From contig JAYEND010000109.1 of NCBI GenBank assembly GCA_034721895.1, positions 1 to 13,864 on the forward strand: a stretch of 13,864 nucleotides of DNA. Reading direction: 5' to 3'. Source of the DNA: SZUA-451 sp034721895 (GTDB taxonomy: Bacteria; Campylobacterota; Campylobacteria; Campylobacterales; Sulfurovaceae). Below the pieces are notes generated by a model. That model did no database searches and was not told where the DNA came from. It saw only the letters and a program-made list of their open reading frames with translations. Below, in pieces: positions 1 through 6,188 of the stretch. Each line of letters starts with the position of its first letter. Position 1 is the first letter of the stretch. A program made the translations under genes and the position numbers.

Positions 1-485
1 ACATAGTTTTTACCATATACTTTGGCACATTTGGGGCATGTAGTATAGAAATAGTATATCTTTTTCGCCTCTTTTCCTCTCTCTTTGACAAACGCTTTCA
101 TCTCTTCTTTCCATTTGGGTGCATCTTTGAACGGACCCTCAAAAACCTTAGTCAGGTAATCACCAGACAGCCGTACCATCTCCTGGCCGGGAACATCTTT
201 GGTCGCAGCAAAATAGTGTTCTCCCCGCCATGGAGAAGGGTCGTAAGAGAGAACGATAAAATCATCCTCGCTCATGGCATCCGCCTCTTTCATAGCCTCA
301 AATGTCTTGGGGTATACGGAACCTATATTGAGGGGGATATGAAAAATGCTCATCGTTTTTGCTTTGACGAACCGTTTGTCTTTGAAGTGAAGCTCCAGCT
401 CATCCCAACCTTCGGGCTTAAACCGGGGACAGCAGTTTGTCGGATTGTCACTCATGTCGTATTTTGGCAATATATTGAGTTCCAT
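1..485 (-). CDS. Conserved uncharacterised protein, 5' part only (cut by window edge)
   Basis: This reading frame runs open from an ATG at 485 down to base 1, giving 161 visible codons, so the C terminus is missing. The start has a strong Shine-Dalgarno sequence (AGGGGAAGG a few bases upstream) and a candidate extended -10 promoter at 527-535. Visible features are a CCPRF motif near residues 18-22, a conserved-looking LSYDPSPWRGEHYF segment near 79-92, a EMVRLSGDYLTKVFEGPFKDAPKW block near 102-125 (given here only as a landmark) and a YTTCPKCAKVYGKNY stretch with a CxxC at Cys150/Cys153. I recognise this pattern from memory as a widespread family of small soluble proteins of unknown function, sometimes loosely labelled hydrolase. 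The CxxC could bind metal or be redox active, but that is inference. No signal peptide or membrane segment is seen. The gene stands apart from its neighbours, with 425 bases before mrr. Confidence 0.8.
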   Translation of the reverse strand, partial: MELNILPKYDMSDNPTNCCPRFKPEGWDELELHFKDKRFVKAKTMSIFHIPLNIGSVYPKTFEAMKEADAMSEDDFIVLSYDPSPWRGEHYFAATKDVPGQEMVRLSGDYLTKVFEGPFKDAPKWKEEMKAFVKERGKEAKKIYYFYTTCPKCAKVYGKNY

Positions 486-526
486 GACCTTCCCCTTTTA
501 TAGTATAGTGAAAATGAACCTTCTTT

Positions 527-535
527 ATTATACCA
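527..535 (-). promoter_or_regulatory. Extended -10 promoter candidate for the left-edge gene
   Basis: On the minus strand the bases TGGTATAAT form a perfect -10 hexamer with a TG extension. This would place the transcript start near 520 and leave a leader of about 35 nt before the ATG at 485. No good -35 element is visible, which is compatible with an extended -10 promoter. The call rests on sequence alone. Confidence 0.45.
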
Positions 536-593
536 AAAGTGAATATTCTACAGAAATAGCACTTTCAGAAGTAATTATATTTGTTAATATAAA

Positions 594-764
594 ATGAGAA
601 AGCTTTACCATGAGCCATTACCACTGGAGAATCCCCCGCCGCTGGAGGTAGGATGTAAGATAGCGCAGGTTACAAAATGTAGTTGTGCCGGTTCACATAT
701 CTTATATCTGCTTCTGATTATTTTACTCTTTTTGCTTTATTGTGGTAGATTTTTGTGGCGTTGA
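594..764 (+). CDS. Possible 56-aa small membrane protein (doubtful)
   Basis: An ATG-to-TGA frame of 57 codons lies on the plus strand in the otherwise empty region between the left-edge gene and mrr. The product starts MRKLYHEPLPLENPPPLEVG, has a cysteine-containing middle (KCSCAG) and ends with a strongly hydrophobic stretch, LYLLLIILLFLLYCG, followed by basic residues, so it looks like a single-pass membrane peptide. No Shine-Dalgarno sequence precedes the ATG and I do not recognise the sequence. It could be a chance frame or the remains of a lost gene. It is listed because it is the only frame in this gap with protein-like character. Confidence 0.18.
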   Translation: MRKLYHEPLPLENPPPLEVGCKIAQVTKCSCAGSHILYLLLIILLFLLYCGRFLWR

Positions 765-885
765 GTGATTATATGTCAGATTGTAGCGTTTTGAGCATAT
801 TGTATCGAGGATAGTATTGTAACTGTATATGCATTCCACCTATGGAGAGGTATAAACGAGAAAAATGAAGTGTAGCTTGGTTTGT

Positions 886-909
886 GTCCGAACGAGCGCC
901 TTGTTATGC
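886..909 (-). repeat. attC-like half site directly after the mrr stop codon
   Basis: Read on the minus strand, the mrr stop codon TGA is followed after one base by GCATAAC, then AA, then GGCGCTCGTTCGGAC. In integron gene cassettes the attC recombination site begins within a few bases of the cassette gene's stop with an R'' box (RYYYAAC, often GCATAAC in Vibrio-type sites), followed by an L'' segment of this general form. A weak candidate for the other end is GTTTATAC on the minus strand at 857-850, which would make a 60-nt site. It pairs with the R'' box only with a mismatch and a bulge, and the inner arms do not pair well. I see no integrase and no second cassette. It may be a decayed attC or a coincidence. 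Confidence 0.35.
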
Positions 910-910
910 A

Positions 911-1831
911 TCACTCGTTATCAAAATAGTCGGAATCAAGTTTTTTAACCTCATATTGGCCAACAGTAGAAACTCCAACATTATGCTCTGCCATCAGCCT
1001 TGAAAGATGCTCACCATCAATGAGAATTATTTTTGATTCAATTAGTGAGGCATATTCAATTGCCTCTTTAGTAAAATATGATGTTGTAATAAATACACCT
1101 TTTCTTGCACGCTGACCTTGCAGTGCCCCCGCAAATTTTTGTATCTCAGGGCGGCCAACCGAACCCTCCCAGCGCTTAGCTTGAATGTATATAACATCCA
1201 GACCGAGTCGATCCTCATTAATTATGCCATCAATCCCACCATCACCACTCTTTCCAAGTGCCTTTCCTGCATCTTGGCGGCTTCCGCCATAACCCATTTT
1301 TACAAGGAGATCGACAACTAAACGCTCAAAAAATGAAGGTGATGCCTCTTTAACAGAGATTAGTATCTCAGATTCGAGAGCCAACCGAATTTGTTTGTAT
1401 GCTGAAGCAAGAGCATCTTCAGGGGTGAGTGTGGATTCCTGCTCGGTAGAAATCTCTAACTGAGTTTTGTTTCCGCCTTTTTCTTTTTTTCTGTTTTTGA
1501 ATTCAATAAACCCCGGATACTGCTCAAGGACTGCTATATCTATTTTATCTGGGTTTGTAGCGAGTAGCTCTTTACCTTTTTGAGCAATGGTGAAAAAGCC
1601 TCGTTTCGGCGATACGAGTAAACCTGCTTGCTTTAGGTAGGAACGTGCCCAGCCAACGCGGTTATTGAAAACAGCTTGACTACCACTAGGAAGAAGCTCA
1701 TTTCTTTCTTCTGTTGAAAGATTAAATTCGTCAGCCAATTCTTCAACTGCCTGGCTGAATTTGTGATCCTTTCCATCTGCCGCTAATTTCAGAACAGGTA
1801 ACATGAGTGTTTGGTAGTCTGGTATTGCCAT
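911..1831 (-). CDS. mrr: Mrr-family restriction endonuclease (type IV-like)
   Basis: This 306-residue protein matches the whole layout of E. coli Mrr, an enzyme that cuts DNA carrying foreign methylation. The N-terminal winged-helix DNA-binding domain spans about residues 1-95, from MAIPDYQTLMLPVL through FNNRVGWARSYLKQAGLL. A charged linker (about 110-140) precedes the PD-(D/E)xK nuclease domain (about 165-285). Visible nuclease motifs are FFERLVVDLL with Glu169, SGDGGIDG with Asp201, and QAKR in place of ExK (Gln217, Lys219), the form normal for Mrr. GVFITTSYFT and a C-terminal DSDYFDNE also follow E. coli Mrr. I chose the ATG at 1831 because it aligns with the E. coli start and has AAGGA about 13 bases upstream. 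An in-frame ATG at 1858 would add nine residues but has no ribosome site. No methyltransferase or specificity gene adjoins it, as expected for a stand-alone type IV enzyme. Confidence 0.93.
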   Translation of the reverse strand: MAIPDYQTLMLPVLKLAADGKDHKFSQAVEELADEFNLSTEERNELLPSGSQAVFNNRVGWARSYLKQAGLLVSPKRGFFTIAQKGKELLATNPDKIDIAVLEQYPGFIEFKNRKKEKGGNKTQLEISTEQESTLTPEDALASAYKQIRLALESEILISVKEASPSFFERLVVDLLVKMGYGGSRQDAGKALGKSGDGGIDGIINEDRLGLDVIYIQAKRWEGSVGRPEIQKFAGALQGQRARKGVFITTSYFTKEAIEYASLIESKIILIDGEHLSRLMAEHNVGVSTVGQYEVKKLDSDYFDNE

Positions 1832-1872
1832 TATTCTCAGTTTTCCTTTTTTATACATAACTATTTATTAAT

Positions 1873-1887
1873 GGAACAGAATGTCCC
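1873..1887. promoter_or_regulatory. Palindromic operator-like site 1 (GGACA-N3-TGTCC family)
   Basis: The plus strand reads GGAACAGAATGTCCC. It is an imperfect inverted repeat of the form GGA(A)CA-N3-TGTCC, lying between the mrr promoter candidate and the mrr start codon. Two related sites occur at 2019-2032 and 2055-2071. A transcription factor bound here would block mrr transcription. Confidence 0.45.
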
Positions 1888-1912
1888 ACTATTGCGTTAT
1901 TTTCGTGTTAAG

Positions 1913-1921
1913 AGTATATCA
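1913..1921 (-). promoter_or_regulatory. Extended -10 promoter candidate for mrr
   Basis: TGATATACT on the minus strand is a TG-extended -10 element with the hexamer TATACT. The start of transcription would be near 1906, about 75 nt before the mrr ATG at 1831. It is bracketed by a GGACA half site just upstream (1926-1930) and a full palindrome just downstream (1873-1887), which fits repressor control. The same nonamer occurs upstream of glgA1. Confidence 0.35.
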
Positions 1922-1940
1922 AAAATGTCCTGATAATGAT

Positions 1941-2011
1941 GAAAATAGCCAAAATAGTAATATGTAGAGTATTATCGTGATTAGTAATGTCTATCTAGTC
2001 AGAAAATAGCC
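1941..2011. repeat. 10-base direct repeat GAAAATAGCC (1941-1950 and 2002-2011)
   Basis: The decamer GAAAATAGCC occurs twice on the plus strand, 61 bases start to start, inside the mrr upstream region. In this AT-rich DNA it may be chance. The spacing is close to six helical turns, so paired protein sites are possible. Confidence 0.3.
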
Positions 2012-2018
2012 GTTATTT

Positions 2019-2032
2019 GGACAAAGTGTTCC
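2019..2032. promoter_or_regulatory. Palindromic operator-like site 2
   Basis: The plus strand reads GGACAAAGTGTTCC, with arms GGACA and TGT(T)CC around a 3-base centre. It has the same architecture as the sites at 1873-1887 and 2055-2071 and lies about 110 bases upstream of the mrr promoter candidate. Confidence 0.4.
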
Positions 2033-2054
2033 TTGATTGTTAAATAGTCCATTA

Positions 2055-2071
2055 AAGGACATCTTGTCCTT
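2055..2071. promoter_or_regulatory. Palindromic operator-like site 3, perfect inverted repeat
   Basis: AAGGACA-TCT-TGTCCTT is a perfect 7-bp inverted repeat with a 3-base centre. Its left arm is also part of an overlapping GTCC-N6-GGAC inverted repeat (2047-2060). This is the best copy of the motif and may approximate the binding consensus. Confidence 0.5.
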
Positions 2072-2140
2072 CAATTGAATGCTTGGAAATATGCATATAA
2101 AAATATTGCTCTCCAAATTTAATTATTATTAAGAAGGTAA

Positions 2141-4003
2141 TTACCAACTACCTCCACCGCCTCCGCCTCCGCCACCTCCGGAAAAGCCTCCGCCGCCAGA
2201 GAAGCCTCCGCTGCTGGAAGCAGGGGGTGTGGCGGCGCTGTTCATGCCTGATGAGAAGTTGTTGATATTGTGATGGGAGCCATGATACCAGATGGGATAG
2301 CTGACATTGAGGGTATCGAAGAGTTTGAGCCAATGTTTGGTCACACCGAAGAGTATGGCATAGGGGAGAGCCTTTTCCAGATAGAGCGGGTCGTCCTTGA
2401 GCCGTCTTCGTATCTCATCCTCTTTGACCCGACCCATGAACTCTTTGAGTCCGAGAAGGTGTTTGTGCGCATTGGCACCTTTTTGTGTATAAGCCCCCAG
2501 TTTGCGATAAGTGAAATAAATGGCGATTGCCATAATGGCCACTGCTGCAATGGGGCTGAAGAGCAGGGAAGAGAGGGGGAAGCCGCTGTTCATCAAACCG
2601 ATGAGCGGGGCAGTTCCGAATGCTGCAAAGATTAGACCAAAAATCTTTTGCATGATACTCTTCTGGGTGAAAGCGATGGAGAGTCCCACACCGATAAAAA
2701 CAGAGGAGAAGAGTAGGAAGACAATCACCTCTTCGCCATAGATTTTATGGGTGCTGTATAGTGCCAAAGCGATGATCGCTATAAGTGCCAGAATACTTTT
2801 TGTGAGGAATCCGTTTCTGATTTTTTGCGGATTGTCACGCATATAGCCATCCGATACCGACCAGTTGTAGAGTATCTCATTGATTGTCTTAAAACCGCTT
2901 CTCAGGCTGTTCGCTTCAGATTTGGAATTTTTCTTCAGCAGGTGACTGCTCTTTCCTTTGAAAAGTACATGATCCATTAGATACTTCATATCCGGAGAGA
3001 GGTCCTTTGTGCTTTTTTCTGTTTTTTTCAGAAGAGGATCATCTTTTTCCTTTTTCTGGAAGATCTCAAGATAGCCGCCCTCTCCAAGTTCCAATACAGC
3101 GGCAGAGTAATCATCATTATCAGCGAATTTGTCATAGATCAGACCGGCCTGCAGGACATTCATTCCTTTGGGAGGATCATACTGTGGCGCGATAGACCGC
3201 TCATCTGTCACTCCGGCATGTTTCGTCAGAAAGTTGAAAAGGTAGAGAAGGAACCCGAACAGAATCGGCCAATACCAACTGTTCAGAAGCCTCTCGGAAA
3301 AGGAAACAGCCATATTTTCTGAACCTGTCTGATCCAAAAGGCCTACAGGGTAGTTGATCTCCACTGTCAAGCCTTCATGCGGTGAGAGCATACCGATCTT
3401 TGTCTGAAAATGGTGATCGTCGATCCAAATAGCTTCGCCACCACTGTTTTTGGAACCATAATGACCCTTGAAGGTACGGATCGTAACATTCTGCCGATCA
3501 AGAGTTAAGGGGAGATAAATGTCGCTCTTTATCTGTTCGATCGGGACTCTCCATCCTGTACCGATGACATTCCATCGTATGGCATCCTGTAAAGCGTCAA
3601 GAGAAGAGGGTAAAACACCTTTTTTGACCCGATAGCCAATAGTGTAAGTGTGCTGACCTTTAATAAATTTGGATGGAGAGCCGATCTTGAGACGGATCAT
3701 TTCACCTGCGTCGGAGGATTTGATCGTACTTTGCTGCCAATCGACTCTTTGGCTATCCATTTGGACAGAAAACTCATAAAGTCCGATATCCCTGGGTTGG
3801 CCGGTACCCTTGACGGTAAAAGGTATATCCCGAAAGATACCGTGTCGTGAAGCCTCTTCAAAATCGTAATAGATTGTTTCAATGATCTGCAGTTCACCGT
3901 TTTGCTGAACAGTTAAATTGATATCATATCGGGAAATATTTTCGGCAAAAAGGGTGCTGCTCCATCCTGTAAAGAGGAGGAGAAAGAGGAGCAGTTTTTT
4001 CAT
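2141..4003 (-). CDS. DUF2207-family membrane protein with Gly-rich tail
   Basis: This 620-residue protein begins with a signal peptide (MKKLLLFLLLFTG, likely cleaved after LFA at residue 20). A large extracytoplasmic beta-rich domain (about 21-235) follows, opening ISRYDINLTVQQNGELQIIE, the hallmark of DUF2207. Membrane segments lie at about 242-259, 399-416, 425-445, 453-470 and 479-499. After them comes the family's LPYAILFGVTKHWLKLF segment (546-562) and a flexible Gly/Ser tail ending in ten glycines and SW (598-620). Function is not established. These proteins are commonly paired with LemA and are thought to act at the envelope. I chose the ATG at 4003 because it has AAGGGGAAGG just upstream, follows the lemA stop by 13 bases and yields a proper signal peptide. 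The frame is open upstream to 4144, but that part overlaps lemA. Confidence 0.9.
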   Translation of the reverse strand: MKKLLLFLLLFTGWSSTLFAENISRYDINLTVQQNGELQIIETIYYDFEEASRHGIFRDIPFTVKGTGQPRDIGLYEFSVQMDSQRVDWQQSTIKSSDAGEMIRLKIGSPSKFIKGQHTYTIGYRVKKGVLPSSLDALQDAIRWNVIGTGWRVPIEQIKSDIYLPLTLDRQNVTIRTFKGHYGSKNSGGEAIWIDDHHFQTKIGMLSPHEGLTVEINYPVGLLDQTGSENMAVSFSERLLNSWYWPILFGFLLYLFNFLTKHAGVTDERSIAPQYDPPKGMNVLQAGLIYDKFADNDDYSAAVLELGEGGYLEIFQKKEKDDPLLKKTEKSTKDLSPDMKYLMDHVLFKGKSSHLLKKNSKSEANSLRSGFKTINEILYNWSVSDGYMRDNPQKIRNGFLTKSILALIAIIALALYSTHKIYGEEVIVFLLFSSVFIGVGLSIAFTQKSIMQKIFGLIFAAFGTAPLIGLMNSGFPLSSLLFSPIAAVAIMAIAIYFTYRKLGAYTQKGANAHKHLLGLKEFMGRVKEDEIRRRLKDDPLYLEKALPYAILFGVTKHWLKLFDTLNVSYPIWYHGSHHNINNFSSGMNSAATPPASSSGGFSGGGGFSGGGGGGGGGGSW

Positions 4004-4016
4004 AGGCCTTCCCCTT

Positions 4017-4580
4017 TTATAGATCAATCTTTGGCATCTTCTTGGCAGCTTCCGCTTCTTCTTCGTCAAGTTCGAAGTAATCTCGGGCTGTAAAGTTAAA
4101 TTTTTGTGCCACAAAAAGATCAGGGAAAGACTCAATTTTAGCATTGTAGTCTCTCACGATGGCATTGTAATAGCGTCTTGCATTTTGGATGGCATCTTCT
4201 ATAGAAGAGAGTTCATTTTGCAGATTCAAAAATGTTGTATTTGCCTTGAGGTCAGGATAGGCTTCTGCCAGCGCGAAGAGTTTTCCAAGTGCACCGGTAA
4301 GCATATTATCTGCCTGCTCCTTCTCTTTTACCGTGGTGGCATCAAGACCCTGTTGGCGCGCCTGGATCACTTTTTCAAGTGTTGATGCTTCGTAGTCTTT
4401 ATATCCTTTGACGGTATCTACCAGTGCAGGGATCAGGTCAAAACGGCGTTTCAGCTGTACATCAATATCCGACCATGCAGAATCCATGCCTGCCCTCAAT
4501 GATACAAACTTGTTGTAAATCATTATCAGGTAACCAGCGATGGCAACCAGGATCAACAGTATAATATTTCCAAAACTCAT
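4017..4580 (-). CDS. lemA: LemA family protein
   Basis: This 187-residue protein has the family's usual size and layout. A single N-terminal membrane segment (NIILLILVAIAGYLIMIY, about 5-22) is followed by NKFVSLRAGMDSAWSDIDVQ and KRRFDLIPALVDTVKGY, the signature of LemA. The rest is a long helical domain with heptad-like character (to about 165) and a short charged tail, EEEAEAAKKMPKIDL. The family forms a helical bundle on one side of the inner membrane. Its molecular role is unknown, although some members are linked to stress or to envelope proteins. The start has a strong ribosome site (AAGGAGA, seven bases before the ATG). It is the first gene of a two-gene unit with the DUF2207 gene and has a promoter in the end of malQ. 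Confidence 0.95.
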   Translation of the reverse strand: MSFGNIILLILVAIAGYLIMIYNKFVSLRAGMDSAWSDIDVQLKRRFDLIPALVDTVKGYKDYEASTLEKVIQARQQGLDATTVKEKEQADNMLTGALGKLFALAEAYPDLKANTTFLNLQNELSSIEDAIQNARRYYNAIVRDYNAKIESFPDLFVAQKFNFTARDYFELDEEEAEAAKKMPKIDL

Positions 4581-4608
4581 TTTGTCTCCTTGGAAGTGAA
4601 TTGACTAT

Positions 4609-4636
4609 ATTATACACATATTTTAGAAAATTGAAA
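4609..4636 (-). promoter_or_regulatory. Promoter candidate for lemA-DUF2207
   Basis: On the minus strand a perfect -10 TATAAT (4614-4609) is preceded at 16 bases by TTTCAA (4636-4631), a weak -35. The -35 sits inside the 3' end of malQ. The predicted start is near 4602, about 20 bases before the lemA ATG, leaving room for the AAGGAGA ribosome site. It separates the lemA pair from the glycogen operon. Confidence 0.5.
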
Positions 4637-6185
4637 TGTTCTCTTCTTTTGACTCTTCTATCGTTTCTTCTTCTGCTTCTTCTTTGCCGATTCGTCCATA
4701 AAGTCTGCTCATCTCTCTAAGATCTTTTTCAAGCAGGATATTCAGTGCATTATCCTTCATTCTCCACTGCCAGTTTCCGCCCGTAGTCCCCGGACGGTTC
4801 ATGTATGATCCGCTCCCCAGACCGAGAAGATCCTGCATAGGAAAAAGTGCCATACTGCATACTGTTCTGAGTGCGGCACGGATCATATCTCTATGAATGA
4901 GATTGGCATCTGTATTGAGATAGCGCCGGGTGAAATCCCGTACCTCTTCCGGCTGTTTACTCCACCATCCCACGATCGTATCATTGTCATGGGTGCCGGT
5001 ATAGACCACTTGATTACTCTTTAGGTTATGCGGCAGGAATGCAGACGGGTCATCGCTTTGCATAGATTCGAACCCAAACTGCAGAACTGCCATTCCCGGA
5101 TAATCCAGTGCCTTAAGCAAATCGGTCACATCCTGAGTGATGATGCCAAGGTCCTCGGCGATCACAGGCAGTTTTCGCCCCATCTCCTTCTCAAGTGTTT
5201 TGAAAAGATCTATTCCCGGCCCTTTTTGCCACCGTCCGTAGATCGCCGTCTTCTCAATGGCAGGGATTTCCCAATAGCTTGCAAAACCGCGAAAATGATC
5301 GATCCGGACGAGATCGAACATCTCTGCCATATGGCTGAAACGATCAACCCAAAAGCGATACTTCTCTTTTTTGAGCACTTTCCAGTCAAAGAGAGGGTTG
5401 CCCCATCGCTGGCCGGTTTTACTGAAATAGTCTGGCGGCACACCTGCGACAACGGTGGGATTACCATCGCTGTCGAGTTTAAACCACTCTGGGTGGCTCC
5501 AGACATCACTGCTGTCATGTGCTAAAAAGATCGGTAGATCACCTATGAGCTTCACATGATGCTTTTGGGCATAGCGGTGCAATTTCTCAAACTGGCGAAA
5601 AAAAAGAAATTGAACAAACCGGTACCACTGCAGTTCACTATGAAGTTTCTCTGCATAATCCGCAAGTGCATTGGGATGACGCATCCTCAGTTCTTTTGGC
5701 CACTCTGTCCAGGGAAGATTGTCATGATGGGATTTTAAAGCAAAGAAGAGTACAAAATCTTTCAGCCACACAGCCTCCTTCTTGCAAAAGTCACGAAACG
5801 GTTCTGCAAGAAAATGGTTTGGCCGAAGCTTGAAATGCAAATAGGCTTTTTTTAAAAGGTTGAGTTTGTAGGGAATAACACGGTCAAATACAATACGTGT
5901 CCGATCAGATTCTGCTGCCTCAATCTCTTTGCGATACAGCAGATCATCCTCAACCAGCAATTCGGGACTGATAAGCATGGGGTTTCCGCCGAAAGCAGAA
6001 AGCGTCTGATAAGGAGAATCGCCGTAACCGGTCGGCCCAAGCGGCAGCATTTGCCAAAGTGTCTGACCGGAGCGTTCCAGAAAATCGATAAAACGGTAAG
6101 CAGAAGGCCCCAAGTCCCCGATGCCGTATGCACCGGGAAGGGAAGTCGGATGCAGAAGAATACCGCTGCTGCGCTCTCGACCCAT
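4623..6185 (-). CDS. malQ: 4-alpha-glucanotransferase (amylomaltase, GH77)
   Basis: This 520-residue cytoplasmic enzyme transfers alpha-1,4-glucan segments between chains and releases glucose. In a glycogen cluster it recycles the short maltodextrins left by debranching or amylase action. The N terminus, SSGILLHPTSLPGAYGIGDLG, is the typical GH77 opening. The GH13-like catalytic motifs are LVRIDHFRGF (nucleophile Asp296), VIAEDLGIIT (acid/base Glu344) and TGTHDNDTIVGW (Asp400), with DLPIFLAHDSSDVW near 216-229. After the conserved NRPGTTGGNWQWR block it carries a Glu-rich tail of about 25 residues (EEAEEETIEESKEEN), which is longer and more acidic than usual. The ATG lies three bases after the glgB stop (TAA-ACC-ATG) and has only a weak ribosome site, so translation is probably coupled to glgB. 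Confidence 0.96.
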   Translation of the reverse strand: MGRERSSGILLHPTSLPGAYGIGDLGPSAYRFIDFLERSGQTLWQMLPLGPTGYGDSPYQTLSAFGGNPMLISPELLVEDDLLYRKEIEAAESDRTRIVFDRVIPYKLNLLKKAYLHFKLRPNHFLAEPFRDFCKKEAVWLKDFVLFFALKSHHDNLPWTEWPKELRMRHPNALADYAEKLHSELQWYRFVQFLFFRQFEKLHRYAQKHHVKLIGDLPIFLAHDSSDVWSHPEWFKLDSDGNPTVVAGVPPDYFSKTGQRWGNPLFDWKVLKKEKYRFWVDRFSHMAEMFDLVRIDHFRGFASYWEIPAIEKTAIYGRWQKGPGIDLFKTLEKEMGRKLPVIAEDLGIITQDVTDLLKALDYPGMAVLQFGFESMQSDDPSAFLPHNLKSNQVVYTGTHDNDTIVGWWSKQPEEVRDFTRRYLNTDANLIHRDMIRAALRTVCSMALFPMQDLLGLGSGSYMNRPGTTGGNWQWRMKDNALNILLEKDLREMSRLYGRIGKEEAEEETIEESKEENISIF

Positions 6186-6188
6186 GGT

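Larger units (their letters stand above)
486..910. other. 425-bp intergenic region, possibly a scar of mobile DNA
   Basis: Apart from the promoter candidate at its left end, a doubtful 56-codon frame at 594-764 and an attC-like motif at its right end, I see no gene, RNA gene or clear intrinsic terminator here. A small hairpin can be drawn near 829-842 (ACCT/AGGT arms), but it has no T-run. The base composition and lack of coding signal fit degraded or recombined DNA beside the restriction gene. Confidence 0.5.
1832..2140. other. AT-rich intergenic region between DUF2207 gene and mrr
   Basis: This region of about 309 bases is clearly richer in A+T than the flanking genes and holds no convincing frame. 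It contains the mrr promoter candidate, three GGACA-N3-TGTCC palindromes with an extra TGTCC half site (1926-1930), and a 10-base direct repeat. At its right edge a 10-base palindrome, GGTAATTACC (2136-2145), overlaps the stop codon of the DUF2207 gene. No clear intrinsic terminator follows that gene. Confidence 0.55.

Noticed and set aside
216..503. Plus-strand open frame of 95 codons
   Set aside because: The minus-strand frame here has a good ribosome site and recognisable conserved blocks, and runs through to the window edge, so the plus-strand frame is its shadow.
1859..2140. CRISPR array in the repeat-bearing region upstream of mrr
   Set aside because: The repeats are short (10-17 bases), palindromic and irregularly spaced, with no constant 25-40 base repeat and no cas gene.
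2136..2145. Palindrome GGTAATTACC at the DUF2207 stop as a terminator
   Set aside because: The stem is AT-rich, has no loop and no T-run follows, so it does not fit an intrinsic terminator.
2148..2333. Arg/Trp-rich frame (61 codons) in the end of the DUF2207 gene
   Set aside because: It arises from reading the glycine codon run in another frame.
4004..4144. Upstream extension of the DUF2207 frame to an ATG at 4144
   Set aside because: It would overlap lemA by more than 120 bases and hide the signal peptide. The internal ATG at 4003 has a strong ribosome site.
5028..5525. Plus-strand open frame of 165 codons opposite malQ
   Set aside because: It is antisense to the malQ catalytic core, has no ribosome site of note and no protein-like motif.
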